Assembly: GCA_013339765.2 (NCBI GenBank)
Contig: JABSTR010001233.1
Span: forward strand, 99,838-163,837
Reading direction: 5' to 3'
From: Haemaphysalis longicornis
Taxonomy: Eukaryota > Arthropoda > Arachnida > Ixodida > Ixodidae
DNA length: 64,000 bases
Shown: positions 23,101 to 34,219 of the stretch, one piece after another
Layout of the letters: each line of letters starts with the position of its first letter
Position numbering within the stretch: position 1 is the first letter of the stretch
Position numbers and translations under genes: made by a program
Notes under the pieces: generated by a model
What the model was told of the DNA's origin: nothing
What the model saw: only the letters and a program-made list of their open reading frames with translations
The model's database searches: none

Positions 23101-26100
23101 TGATAACATCACGGAGCTGCCAAGCAAAATAATTCGTACCATCAATCAATCAATCAATCAAGCTTTACTTGACGTTTACGGGTACAAATGCCAGGTACAC
23201 AGACAAAATGACATTCAGACAGGCTTGACATGGTCTGTGCCCCCTAATTTGAGAGTACATCTTTCAGAAAGTAGAAACATTTTTGTAAGCTAAAAAAATA
23301 AAACTAAAGGTACATGATTTAAAAAATGTACAAAACGTTTAGCAGCAGCATCCAACATTTTCAGGTTTTCGTCTAACAATGCAATGACAGTCAGTCACGC
23401 AAGGAAACTATGCTTTGTATTCCAAACAAAATAAATGAATGAGGCACTCGAAACAATTTCGAAATATACATTTAAAACAGTTTTATAGAAATAAATAAAC
23501 ACTCACAACAAAGAAGTTCAGTCACACGATAGCGTGTTTAGTAATGATGGCAGTGAGTACTGGAGCGATTGTTTTCCATAGGTTGTTCATAAGGAGTGTG
23601 CCATTTTTCAGAATGGCTTGTTGACCATTTTTCGTCATGGTGGCATCAATAAACAAGAACGATGCATGTCTTTTTTTGTACTTTCTTTCCTTTATTTTTT
23701 TATATTATTGGTGATTTGAAGCTGGGCTGCTTTTCGGTGACAATAGCACACAAAAAAAAAATCCACCCACACTGAGCAAGATGGTCTTTAGTGGTTGGTG
23801 GCAAGGGGACAATAGATCATGCCATGTGGTTTTGCTCGCGAGGCTGTTCAGTGGCGGCCTTTTTTAACTCAGAATCAGAGGAATGGGCTCACACAGTGTT
23901 CTTTGTGCGATCCTAGAAGCGGCAGGAGCTGAAATCAGGTGTATACATCAGTGTTCTTGCATCTATCTACCTGACATCTTTTTTTGTCTAAACTAGGCTT
24001 CAAATTGTTCATTGATTAGTCCTAACCCATTATAACTTGGCACAACAACACGAAAAAAATTCTGGGGTTTTGCAACATGCCCGACTGACAACATTCACTG
24101 TGGCTTCTTGTTCAAGTTTATTGGAATCAGTATGTAGTAGTGCCTCGCTTCCTATGTTGGTGCCTTGGGCTGAGTGCAGGCAGCTTGAGGGGAGGCGAAA
24201 ACAGAAATGCTGCCCGTACACAGTGTTCAAAAAATTCCTAGCTTAAAAGTAATGCTGAGCTCGGGAATTCCTGCGTGGCCATGGTGTACAGTTTAAAAAA
24301 AAAAAAGTTCGGAATAGCACGCTGAAACAGCGCAGTTACAAGGGACATACATATTTTGAAGAAGAGTGGCTGCTGGAGAGACTGACAAGCGCACTGTTAC
24401 AGTTGCAGCAGTAACGCTCTGCTCAGTGATAAGTGCCACACTAAAGGATGGGAATCAAGCAGCCGTCATGCTTGCATCGAGGGCATTCTAGCTCAAAAGA
24501 AGTCCATTCGAGCAGGACAGAAGACGCTCAGCCTCCGTTGGAGCACACAGGCAGGGAACGGTTGGGACAGGGCGCAGGAAACCTAGGAGCGGAGAAAACT
24601 CAGTGCCAGGGATCGCATACAGAGAGTGCAAGGAGTCCTTCTCTGGTGCAGTTCCACGTGCTGCAGAGGCAGAAGCGCATGGCCTGGCTGCGGAGGTGGG
24701 TGACCAACCTGACCCGTGGCCTGGCACTCGTCAGTGTGCCCATTGCCTGGATCATGCCTGCCGTAAGTCGCTCCCTCCCGTCGGCCTCCTGTGGCCACAC
24801 TGCTCGGCCGAGGAGGTTGTAGGCAGAGGGTTCCGTTGCTTGCTTCACAGTAGTTGTGTGGGTAATAAGAAGAGAATGGAAAGTTGATCTTTTCACGTTT
24901 CCACACCTCTTCACAAATTGCATCTAAGATGTCAAAGGCTCTCCATCACTGTGACTGGTTCATCGGGCCTTTTATGTGATTTCTGCGCTGTCCCCTGGAG
25001 ACGAAGCTGGTGAAATTGAGCTCAGGCTGGTGTGCGCTTTGTGCTTATCCACAATGACAACCTGTGGTCGTTCATTTGTTCACCTTCCTGTCGGGAAGCA
25101 AACGAGGCAGCTTGTAGCATGTGTTGTCACTTAGCGATGGGGCAGGATGTGCTTAACTCTTTCGTTACTGTGGGAAATTAACCGATTTTTAGGGATTTAA
25201 TAAAACACTTTTTTTTTGTGCTAAACATACTGGTTAGGCACATATTGCAGTGACGTAATATGCAGATGATTGAACGCCCTTTCCATCCACATCACTTTTA
25301 ATAATTTTTTCATAAATAATGATTGCGAAAAAAATTATCAAATTCAAAATTTTTGTCCAGGCATCGAAGAAAATGAAAAAAGGAAGTTGTCTATAACAAA
25401 CCACGGGTGGTAGAAAACAATTAAAATATACATTTTGTAGGTAAACGCTTCAAGAGCCTGTTCTAGAAAAAGAATTTGGTTGCGCAGAACGCTTTGTCAG
25501 ATATGAAAGAAAATGTTAACAAGCATGGTGCCCGCACCTTGTGGTGAAGCCTAACCTCAATTTCAAAATGCGCAATTTTGGATGGCTCTATGGGAAAAAT
25601 CTGGTGGTTTGACATTATTAGAGGCACCAATTAGTCCCCACGTGATGTAAAAACACCTTGTCAATGATTACGGCCAGCGCGAAATTCGGGGCAAGCAAGC
25701 AATGCGAAGAAATCCGTTTGGAGTGATATTCTGATCATCACTTATCCGTCAGAACTTTCATCTTCTGACTCGCTATGGTAGCCCTGTTTGCAGGAATAAG
25801 GTGCAACGCACTAGAATGCTGCCAGCAAGCTTTGACCAAGCAACTGCCATGCAATAAAAAGATTCCAGCACTACAAGCCTCCTGCATTGCAGCGCCACCT
25901 AACATTTTCAAAAAGAAACAATGCAAAACCTATTGGAGAATTTGTCAGCATAGACAGTTCTACTAAGAAGCAACATTAGACCTCCAGAAACACCTTCGTA
26001 CAGAAACGAAACTGGCCGGTGAACACTGGCGGTGTTCAAGGCCGATTGGAAGCGCTCTCCGTGTCTGAAATAATATCCGACGACTTGGTGTTGTCTTTTG

Positions 26101-29094
26101 ACTTTCAGCTGAAACTGTTATCACAGAAGTAAGGCGTGGGTGAAGTGGAATCACGAGCGGCATGTTTTTTTTTCGAGGAACAGTAGTGGGCGACGGAGGC
26201 GCCATGCAAATCGACTTGCAGTGGTAACTGCGTAGTAGCGGCGAATATGAATTTTGAAAAATGAAACCAAAACTGCTGGAAACTGGCTGAAAATGCCAGG
26301 TCCACTTGTTAGACATGCAACGGACCTTCAGAAATAAGCTTTGGCAGAATAAAGCTAACTTTCTCTGAACCAAAGGTTGCTGTTGTCATTTTCAGGTGAT
26401 TATCACCTCTCAACGCTGTCAGATTACAAAGCTGACAACACAATTTGGTATTTCACTTGCTAGGAGCCGTTTGATCAAAAAAATTCAGTGGTAATGCAGT
26501 ATAACCAGGAGGATGTTTTTTGTCAAGTGCAGCAGCAGCCACACCCCCTTTCACAAAAATGCGCACCCACAGCTCACAAAAAATTGCGTCAAAAATCTGT
26601 GTCGCTGGAGCAGGACACTTTAAACTAATTTTCAAAGTGCAGAGCCTAGATTAACCACTGGGGTGCATTAGGTGTACGAGAAGCAACTACACAATGTTGA
26701 AATTGGCAATATGAAGCATCAATCATCAGCGATTTGAATAGCCATAGTGACGAAAGAGTTAATTTCTGAAGTTATCATCTGAATAGTAGTAAATTACCTG
26801 TGCTGCTATACCCGAATTAAGTCGCACCTGAGAGGTCCAAACTTTCCTGGCAGGTGTGGCTTTAAATAATCCAGCCACTTTAATGGCAGGGCCTTCTTTT
26901 AAAAAATTACAGAGTGAGGTACAGCTGAACATGTTACCTCATCGCAATGTGAGGTTGAAGTCTTGTTGAGTGATTCCGATAGGGAGGCCAGAAGCCGCCA
27001 GTGGCAAGCGTCGAAGTGTGTGTTTTTGCATATCCATAATATGTACGTGAAGGTGTGGTTCTGAAATGTGGATGCATGAAAGAGTCAAGAAGTAATACGT
27101 GCGCTTCACGTGCGCCTCACGAAATGAAGGCGGAGGGGAGAGCTCGTGGGGCCGTGCGTTGGCGGCTCTTCCCATGTAGTTTCTGCCATTTCCACACCAT
27201 GCCTGGGCGTTGAAGATGGCCACGTCATCGCAGGTTTTGCCACTTTAATCTGAGAAACTAAAATGAAGAGGCGCTTTTTTCTTGACCATGTGCGTCTTTT
27301 ATGAGTTCTGTGTGGGTGTTGTTTCTTCCTAATAAGAAGGTGCTCGGGCAGTGGAGGTTGTTACTTTGTTTAGAACGGAGTGTACAAATGTAGTGTTAAA
27401 AAAAGTTTGCACACTTTTGCACCCTTCTCAGTTATGCGGTGGTGAAGTGTTACACGTGGCTTCAGTAAGGCAGGAATACAACGTCTGTTGATGTGAAGAG
27501 GCATTTTGGCCTGCCCCTCACACAGACGGACGTAAAAAGCAACTCTGTAGTGGCCCTAGAATCATGCTCAAGGCGCTCTGGCAGAGTCACAAAGGGCTCT
27601 CGTGGCTTGTCAACTGGGCCGTCAATGGTTGGCAAGACACTGATGGGTGCTCAAGCTATTTGGTGCGTCTCCATGCACTGTCACACTTTGTGCAAACTCG
27701 TTGCTGTGCTCAAGTAAGAAAAAAATGCGGGAAGCTCTTGCTTTACCTTGTTTCCAAACTGGGGAAGCTTGTGTACAGGAGAATGTGATTTGGCGCAGAC
27801 TTACTTGGGTTGCAAGGCTCCCCATAGGCCCCATGTATCAAAAACTGGTCCGCGGGCGGCCCACCTGCTGTGGGGGCAAGCATGGGCAAGTTGGCTGGCC
27901 GTCGGAAAAATGTAGTACTCGAGTGCTTGCGGCGGCTGCCCTAAGTTATTAAAAAAGAAAATTATGGAAACATAAGTAAACGTTACTTAATTTAGTGTTT
28001 CCTGATTTTAACAGCAAGCTTCATTTGTGTTACTGCGTAAACGTTTAGCACTGTTCAGTCTCTGTCCCCTAGGTTCCACGCTGTTACACTTGCACCTCAG
28101 CTTCAGGGGACAGGTGGGTCTTTGGGGCCGAAAAACGGCCAAAAAATCGTTTCCTGAAAAAGGTATTTTCGGCATCCACGGCCATTTCTCTATCAGTCTG
28201 CAAATTTCCTCATTAAAAGGCACTGCATTTTATTCTAAATAGAATTTTGAAGTGCTCTGTACAGATAAGTTCGTGCAGAATTCGATGGTGAAACGGCACT
28301 TTTCTTGCAATGCAAAGCTAGCATTTTGCCCTCGGATATCGGTGCACCCAGAGCAGGTGCAGCTGTAATTTTGTTTTGCTTCCGATACCTAAATGTGTGG
28401 AGAATACAATGTTGGAAACAAATTTTTCGAATGGAGGCTTTGGAAAATTATTATTGTGTTCAACTGACACCACCTGTGAGCCATTTCTGGCAAAGAGCGG
28501 GAGGAGTGAAGTTCATTGTGTTGTAAAATGACCAAAAATAGCTCAATCAAAAATATTCTTCCAATGTTGTATTCTTTAGTCCTTTGTTTGCCTAGCCACG
28601 GGGTAATCGGCATTCTGCATGGAGGGGTTTTGTAATTGGGACCCAAAATAACGGCAATTAATCATTAATTACCACAAGATATGATAAGCTTGCAAAGAAT
28701 CTAATTGCAGATTTGAAATCAGCACAAAAAACTCCATAATGCTGTGCAGTTTTATTAAAATTGGTTTGTAAATTTAAAAAATAGCTCCAAGACCAGTCTG
28801 CCCCCTTCAATGGAGCAGGGGGGCCCACGCCAGCTCGATTCTGAATTGGAGTTTTGCAACTGGTAAAAACTCTGACTCGGCGTGCAGTAACCCGTTTCCT
28901 CGGGCCCTGTGCAGGACGTGACCCTGTACTGGCTGTGCTCCAGCAGCTTTGCCCTGGGCCAGAACATGTTGATGGCCGCGCCGCGCTTTCGGCGGGCCTG
29001 CTCGATCCCCATCACGGCGTCCGAGAGCCAGACGCCCTTCAAGGACGTCGCTGACCGCTTGCGACAGCGGCTGGCCTTCAAGATGGGATCCTGA
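13679..29094 (+). CDS. COX18: COX18, mitochondrial inner-membrane insertase (five exons, complete)
   Basis: COX18 belongs to the OXA1/YidC/Alb3 family and helps insert the C-terminal part of COX2 across the inner mitochondrial membrane during cytochrome c oxidase assembly (family knowledge). CDS is join(13679..14128,16612..16759,20062..20186,24652..24762,28915..29094): 1014 nt, 337 aa, against 333 for human as I recall it. Residues 1 to about 60 are Arg/Ser-rich with few acids, fitting a mitochondrial presequence. Membrane segments are evident at about 78-102, 168-187, 222-240, 265-279 and 281-298. Family hallmarks are TLPLSVYQHHVLA, LVVRDNCHPMKGALV, GGALWF and TLYWLCSS. Four of the five exon joins use ordinary phase-consistent sites except intron 2, which needs a GC donor. 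Every join preserves frame and alignment spacing. No transcript evidence is available. Confidence 0.93.
14129..16611 (+). other. COX18: COX18 intron 1
   Basis: 2483 bp, gtgcgt...tgcag. Apart from the Ruka copy no exon or bounded repeat was recognised. Confidence 0.8.
15336..15569 (+). mobile_element. Ruka-type tRNA-derived SINE, copy 2 (COX18 intron 1)
   Basis: Head ccgctgcggtggctcagtag with A-box-like tggctcagtag and B-box-like ggttcgattcc, then the Ruka body, then an aatcaatcaa tail. A perfect 14-bp duplication (atataagggtatga, 15322-15335 and 15570-15583) flanks it. It lies in the same orientation as COX18. Confidence 0.92.
16612..16759 (+). CDS. COX18: COX18 exon 2: conserved VRDNCHP segment
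   Basis: Acceptor cttctgctgtgcag/ctgaag. It encodes residues 151-199 plus one base: LKKQLQRLVVRDNCHP, then a membrane segment ending ALRNMAFML. It ends ctgg/gcaagt, a GC donor in phase 1. Confidence 0.88.
16760..16761 (+). other. COX18: Non-canonical GC splice donor of COX18 intron 2
   Basis: acctgg/gcaagtgc joined to ttccag/ccgcgcag keeps frame and gives YQDL-A-AQVTHMEL. The GT in gcaa/gtgc would leave phase 2 and shift exon 3 out of frame, and no other donor in this exon gives phase 1. Confidence 0.72.
16762..20061 (+). other. COX18: COX18 intron 2
   Basis: About 3.3 kb. Mostly unassigned AT-rich sequence, with a pyrimidine microsatellite (tctctctctctctc) near 17414-17428. No other exon or repeat border was recognised. 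Confidence 0.7.
20062..20186 (+). CDS. COX18: COX18 exon 3
   Basis: Acceptor cctcttttccag/cc. It encodes two bases of residue 200 and residues 201-241: VTHMELSVGGALWFTNL then a hydrophobic run ending LVNIE. Donor attgag/gtgtgt is in phase 0. Confidence 0.9.
20528..20870. mobile_element. Tigger-like fragment, second copy of the 3190 family (COX18 intron 3)
   Basis: It begins cagtcgagtcctcttataacgat and runs collinear with 3190-3530. The two copies share long blocks but are well diverged, so they are independent old insertions. Confidence 0.6.
21160..21770 (-). mobile_element. Ty3/Gypsy-type LTR retrotransposon, integrase fragment
   Basis: On the minus strand the frame begins MDIVDPSPTSSAGNKY (first catalytic Asp region), then LLTDQGMNFLS (second Asp) and YHPQCNGAVERLNQTL (catalytic Glu region), the order of a DDE integrase core. 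A frameshift near 21420 moves the C-terminal part (EGSNETPFFLLHDCD...ASPETHYG) to another frame. No LTRs, protease, RT or RNase H were found nearby, so it is a fragment and inactive. Confidence 0.8.
21654..21985. repeat. Tandem duplication, period 165 bp, at the integrase fragment border
   Basis: gagcgggaaagccttagcata starts at 21654 and again at 21819, and gctcctcgaacac with gcagcggcgctgggttttt follows in both. The second unit carries extra ggctccgct repeats near 21900-21930. Confidence 0.85.
22212..22240. repeat. (GTT)n microsatellite
   Basis: Seven to eight tandem gtt units in COX18 intron 3. Confidence 0.85.
22453..22690. mobile_element. Possible Tigger/mariner-type end
   Basis: ta-cagtcaactctcaataaatc followed by AT-rich sequence with frequent aatt and tcgataattt motifs resembles the end of a TA-target element. 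No matching right end was found. Confidence 0.35.
22691..24651 (+). other. COX18: Rest of COX18 intron 3
   Basis: AT-rich sequence with a caat microsatellite near 23143-23160 and several poly-A or poly-T runs. No exon was recognised. Confidence 0.55.
24652..24762 (+). CDS. COX18: COX18 exon 4
   Basis: Acceptor tctggtgcag/ttccac, 37 codons (residues 242-278): a basic loop FHVLQRQKRMAWLRR, then a membrane segment LALVSVPIAWIMPA. Donor cctgcc/gtaagt is near-consensus and in phase 0. Confidence 0.9.
25157..26758. mobile_element. 1.6 kb TTAA-flanked DNA element in COX18 intron 4
   Basis: Inverted termini ctctttcgttactgtgg and ccatagtgacgaaagag (two mismatches), with TTAA at 25153-25156 and 26759-26762. 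This fits a piggyBac-type target. The interior is AT-rich and has no transposase that I can recognise, so it is non-autonomous or decayed. Confidence 0.78.
26763..28060 (+). other. COX18: COX18 intron 4, middle part
   Basis: No exon or bounded repeat was recognised. Some GC-rich patches near 27830-27900 are not coding as far as I can see. Confidence 0.5.
28540..28806 (-). mobile_element. Repeat copy ending 108 bp before COX18 exon 5 (family C)
   Basis: The reverse complement starts agggggcagactggtcttgg and matches the plus-strand sequence at 31558-31800 (gagctattttttta, aaactgcacagcattatggag, gctgatttcaaatctgca). The other end is uncertain, possibly near 28065. Confidence 0.7.
28915..29094 (+). 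CDS. COX18: COX18 exon 5 and stop
   Basis: Acceptor gccctgtgcag/gacgtg. It encodes DVTLYWLCSSSFALGQNM, the diagnostic last membrane segment of the family, then a basic matrix tail ending FKMGS and TGA at 29092-29094. No AATAAA lies in the 200 bp before the pogo element. Confidence 0.92.
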   Translation, partial: DVTLYWLCSSSFALGQNMLMAAPRFRRACSIPITASESQTPFKDVADRLRQRLAFKMGS

Positions 29095-29301
29095 CCAGCT
29101 CATGTACTCACCACTGCTGCAGGCCTGCTGGAATGAAGACCAAGCTCCTGATTTGGGCGGGAGTCTGTACAGCCAGCGGGTGAACCTTGTTTTGTTCTTG
29201 CTTGGGGTTATCCTTTAAAGGGGCACACGTCTGGCTCGCTAAAAACATTGCTCTGTACTGATGAGAGTGATGCCAATTTTATCGCTAACTTGAAACAAAT
29301 A

Positions 29302-30191
29302 CAGTCGCCGACCGTTTTTTCGGACCCGACGGGAACCGCCAATAAGTCCGAATATTCGGGAGTCCGAAAAAAAAAGATTCACCGGAAAAAAAAAAAAAAA
29401 AAAAAAAACCCTCCATTGTTTCAACGGCTGGAAAAACGCGTGTAGGCGTGTGTGTCTGTACACACACACGCCTACGCGCCACTAAATCTGCCTGTATTTT
29501 GCCAGCTTTTGTCGGTCACTGTAGGCAGACAATAGCACTGTAAGGGCTCGCGCGATATGAGTATTTGATGCCTCTGGCGTTGGTGGCATGTCATCATCGG
29601 AGTCGCTGTCCACTTGCGCCGGTTCAAGGACCTGGCGTACGGTTTCGGCCTCATCCAACTCGACACACGGCAGGACGGCACTATCGATGTTGGTGAAATC
29701 TTGAAACGTAGTGGCGCAAACATCGACACCGCTAGCACGGAGGTCATCGAAAATGTCAGATGCTGCGGCAGGCGGCATCTCAGCTGTGGGGTTCTGGACT
29801 GTGTCACTATCCTCGTCCTCACTGCCAACCACAAATCCCTCATGCGAATGGTGTCCTGCGTCATTTCCCTCCAAGCATCAGACAGGATGCTGATTGCCGA
29901 CAGCCCATTTACGACGTAGCTTTTGTCACTGTCCACATACAACAGCACACGATTCAGAAGGCGCCATCGGTAGTGCAGCTTGGGCTGCAACGCACTGGTG
30001 GTATTCGGCGGCAAAAATTCCAAGAGCATCGAAGCTGGAGTCCGAACAATCGAACGGCATGCTGTGCGGCGTCCGAACTATCAGTCGTGGATATACATGT
30101 ACTTCAATGGGACAAGTGGCCGTGCCGCGAAGGTGTCCGAATAAACGAGCGTGTCGGAATTTTCGGCGTCCGAATAAACGGTCGGCGACTG
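29302..30191 (-). mobile_element. pogo/Tigger-type DNA transposon, 890 bp, internally deleted
   Basis: Terminal inverted repeats cagtcgccgaccgttttttc and (complement) cagtcgccgaccgtttattc differ at one base. TA duplications flank them (29300-29301 and 30192-30193). The minus strand has a frame (29472-30029) that opens with LEFLPPNTTSALQP, the end of the DDE domain of pogo-like transposases, then DAWREMTQDTIR. The first two catalytic residues and the DNA-binding domain are absent, so it can only move with a helper. Confidence 0.87.
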
Positions 30192-31553
30192 TAGTGGAGA
30201 TTTTAATGAGTACGGGTGAAGCAACGGGAACTTTCCGGCCACTTTCAAGCGATTTTTTTTTTTTTTTTGTCAGGAAATTTTGTTTGTGTGATTGGCGGCT
30301 GCTGACCTATGCCGCCGCCAAGACTCTTGACTGGGTAATTATAGTGGGGCCTGTAGCCCTGTTTGATTGTATCACTTGAATACTAACGTGCGGTTAACAC
30401 ACTGGTAAAAGTACTTTGAGTGCTGGCCTGCATTATGTCACTCATGCCCATACTATGTTACTGTAGTGCGAAATTTTAAGGTTTTTAAATATTTCTTGCA
30501 TTTTTCTGTTAAAAGATTGTTTTTCATGGCTGTAATGGAACTGAGCAAGTTACCATGGGCTAGTCCTTTCCAATTGAACGGAGTTGTATTCTGTCTTCAC
30601 GGCCCCTTTAAACGTGAACCTTGAGCGACAATCTTTACAAGTTTGACTTTGGGCCAGTTGGGTACACACGACACCTTAGGAAACAGCGCAAAAAACTCGG
30701 ACACAGAGAGTGCTCGTGCTTGTTTGCCCTCTCTCTGTCCGAGTTTTTCGCGCTGTTCCCTAGGGAATCTTGACAAGGCAAGCCACGTGGTAGCATCTTT
30801 TAGAAAGGGACCTGTAAGTGTCTGCAATGATTTCATAGGCTGACCAGTGCAAGTCTGGATACAATAATGCATAGGTGAACTGTTGTGACACGAGGCACAG
30901 CACGACAAATTCGTAATTTTGATGGTTGCACTGCTTTTTGTTGGCTTATGGGTGTTTCTGCCCAGGCTGTGTGTACCTGTGTCTGCAAGGCCAGTCTGTA
31001 TGGAGGCATAGGCTTCTGTTTCTGAGGAAATCTTTCATCCCAGCTTCCTTTCTCTAGGGAACTGTTGGTGATGATTCCCTGCTGCCTTCCCCACTCAGCC
31101 AGGTCCTGCAGGTAATGCAGTGCAGTGCTTTTGAGTGAGAGTCAACTGATCGGTGTAGTGCTGACATTTTTGGAAGGTTCATCATCTGCGTGTACAGTGA
31201 ACAACTTAAGGGGGGACGTGGCAAGTAAAACTATATTTGTCAACTATGGGCCTAATTTAGTCAAATTAGGAGATTTCATGTAGTTAACTAACCTAATAAC
31301 AACTTAAATCAGTTTAAAAATATCTTCTTTACTTTTTGAGTTACCATACTACTAATTACCTTCGCAGAGCTGTCGCAAGACTCAGCTGGTGGGGGGCAGC
31401 GATTGTCACCTCACTTTGCGCAACTTTTGTCGGGGCTCTACCCTCATTTGTACAACACAGTCTGGGATCACAAAAATAATGATTTCAGCGTTCAAATGAT
31501 TATCAAAACACCTTACAATTGTGGTCTTTCTTATCTTGATATTTTTTGCGTAA
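30192..31553. other. Intergenic stretch downstream of COX18
   Basis: Apart from the hairpin nothing is assigned. A ccccttTAAA motif at 30601-30609 could be a MITE end that pairs with ttaaaggggcac at 29214-29225; this is unproven. Confidence 0.4.
30674..30766. repeat. Hairpin mini-element, about 37-bp arms
   Basis: Left arm with cagcgcaaaaaactcggac, right arm with gtccgagtttttcgcgctg, separated by about 19 bases. About four mismatches. Its format resembles the palindrome at 9208, but the sequence differs. Confidence 0.75.
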
Positions 31554-31557
31554 TTAA

Positions 31558-32726
31558 GGGAGCAGACTGGTCTGAGAGCTATTTTTTTATTTACTAACCA
31601 ATTTTAATGAAACTGCACAGCATTATGGAGTTTTTTGTGCTGATTTCAAATCTGCAGTTAGATTTTTTGCAAGTTGATTATTTTTTTAGATAATTTGATT
31701 AATTGTCATTATTTTGGGTCACAATTACGAAATAACATCTTTATACACAATGACAATTACCCCGTCGCTAGGCAGAGAAATGACTAAAGCCAGCGTTTTA
31801 TATAGCCCGGTAACCACAAGCAATTTCTAAACAAATTGGCGGAAATAATTTTAATTTGGCAGCAAACTTCCTGAAATTGGAAGGGTGGCGGTTCGTAGTG
31901 TCGAAACTTGACACTACAATATGTGTCCCTGTCACGTGACCTGCAAACCTACCAGCTACTGTAACTGCTGAAACGTTTATTTACGCATTGAAAACCTTTC
32001 AACACAAGTATTTGTACAAAGTTAAATTGTATATGTATTTCTAAACATCATTTTGAAAATTTTGAAAAGACACGCCGCCCTCCGTCGCTGGGTTGCTCTC
32101 AGTGTGGCTAACTGAGCCTCCATGCCCAGAATCAACGGCAGCGTTCACTAAACAGACCCAGTGAAGGAGCTTTGACGATTCTGCCTCAGTCAGGGGCGTT
32201 TGTTCTGCCAAAATATTTGATTTCAGTTTCCAAATACGCCACCGGCAGATTAAAAAAAAAAAAAAAAACGTCAATCCCGGGGAGAATCGAACTTCCCACC
32301 TCCACAACGTGAAGCCAGATTCTACCTATCGTCTATCCCAACAGATGGCGCATTCGTGCAAAATAGACCATTGCATTAAAAAAACACATAAACGAGCAGG
32401 AAAGTAACTGTAGGAGGGTTTGTAACTGGGCTAGTTGGTTCATTGCATGAAAGCCTGCGATTCAAACTTTTTTAGCTGGGGACAAGTTTTTAGGTGTCGT
32501 TTTTCATTTCACATACAGACAAAAGTATGTTGCCGAGCTACTCTATGTCATGGTTGCCAGCGTTATTTTGGGGAGGGACACATACTGCTCGTAGATCTAA
32601 AAATTTCGATTTAAAAACTTCTGAGGCGTTATCAGCAAAACCGTTTCTCGTCAAGGTGCTTTACGTGATGCCTCTTTCATTTGGGATAGAGAATATATAC
32701 TCGACAAAAAACAGTTGTCTGTCCCT
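31558..32726. mobile_element. TTAA-bordered MITE, about 1.17 kb (family C)
   Basis: The left end gggagcagactggtc follows ttaa (31554-31557). The right end gttgtctgtccct precedes ttaa (32727-32730). The ends match as agggagcagac / aggga-cagac with one gap. The first 240 bp are shared in inverse orientation with 28540-28806. It contains the tRNA-like piece at 32275-32345. Confidence 0.55.
32275..32345 (-). other. tRNA-like remnant
   Basis: The minus strand reads gacgataggtagaatctggc (D-arm/A-box-like) and later gggaagttcgattctccc (T-arm-like). The anticodon arm does not pair, so this is not a working tRNA gene; it may be a SINE head or a tRNA pseudogene. Confidence 0.4.
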
Positions 32727-32730
32727 TTAA

Positions 32731-33442
32731 GCGGAAAATTTTTCTCGCCGTGCATTTCCCTCTCATAGGTGCAATGTACCTGCTCCCATTATCTCAAAAC
32801 GTGTTTTTGGGGCACCACGGATATCTCGAAATGTTGACAGAAAGGACATAGGCAGAGGCCGCTACAGCTGCTAAGGTCTCCACTCAAACGCTTAGCTCCC
32901 ACTGCGTGCCAAACACAGTCGTGAACAGCAAATTTGAAATTCCTGCCGCCCCAGTGGTTTTCTATCCAACGTGCCAAGCAACTGTGGGAGTGATAAAGTG
33001 TGCATCACTGTGGCACCCATGGTGATCACTGTGCGCAGATGATCACGGGTTTTTTGTCGGTAAGTGGGACCACAGCCAGACCCAGCCCTTGCGAGTGCAT
33101 GAAGGAGGTTGTTCTCACTGAAAGTAGAATGTAGCGGTGGCGACCAACGATTGATGCGATGCATTCAGGAACTCGAGAACGCTTTTCTAGGACCAAATGC
33201 AAACGCGAAACAGGCAAGCATCGTGCACTTCGTTCTTCTGCAACAATAAAAATTCGTTTTTCCTGCGAATCGCTTTGCCTGTATTGTGAAAGCTCCGCTT
33301 TGCAGTAGGCCTTTTGTTACAAGCTCTACCTCTTAGTTCAGTGACCTGGCCACAAATTTTCAGCATTTCGCTAAACTCGGAACTCTGCTTATCTCGAAAT
33401 TTTCAGCAGATTTTATGACTTCGAGTTAACGAGGTTTTACTG
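32731..33442 (-). mobile_element. Tigger-like element, family T copy 1
   Basis: Its minus strand starts with a Tigger-type terminus (ta-cagtaaaacctcgttaact at 33444) and stays collinear with copy 2 at 55093-55845 over about 700 bp (gcctgtttcgcgtttgcatt, gttctcgag, cggatatctcgaaatgttgac). The far end is cut where family C ends. There is no intact ORF. Confidence 0.7.
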
Positions 33443-34215
33443 TATTTATACTTAGTTATACCATTCTCCTAGCTGAACACATCCTTTCCTCTGGTGGCTT
33501 ATTCTTGGCTGGGGAAAATCGCACTGTGCAGCAAAATGTGAAATGAAGCGTGAACAAGTTTTTGCAGGCACACTATTGTGCACCACATTATGAGTTGACG
33601 CATTTGGCCTCCCATGTTAAAACCCATGTTAAAACTCAGAGGACCACCGTATTTTTGCGCATATAACCCGCACCAAAAATAGGAAAAATATCAGGAGTAA
33701 AGTAGAGGTGCGGATTTTATGTGGGGTATTTCCTCCGGTGCTGCTTCACAACTCGGAACATTATGCCGTGAGGTCCCCACAGCAGCAGTAGCAACGAAGG
33801 CACTCTTATCCCACTGGTAGTGGTCATTTTTCACACGCAGCTCAACAATATAACAACCTGAGAGAAAATATTGGGAAGGTCAGCTGGAGTTTTCCGCAAA
33901 GGAAAAGCACCATTCAAGAGTAAAGAGTGTGAGTGCCAGTACTCAAAAACACCATGAAAACACCATTCCATACTGTTATGATGATAGGTATGAGTTGAAT
34001 TTTGCTTGAAATGAGGCGGTGGCTTTCACCACCACACTGGTCTATTTTTAGAGGCTTAATTTGTTGTAAAGTGTTTCTAACTGTTACCTTTAATTGTATC
34101 CTTGCATTCATCCAAGAATGGCAGGTGGCGACGCCTTGTGATGTTTCACTGAACAGGCCAATCAAAGCACATGTCAAGCGTCTTTACGCTGAATGGATGG
34201 ATGAAGGTCTCTGGC
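33443..34215. other. Intergenic stretch
   Basis: A piece at 33649-33730 (accgtatttttgcgcatataa) looks like another TA-element end. Nothing else was recognised. Confidence 0.4.
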
Positions 34216-34219
34216 TTAA

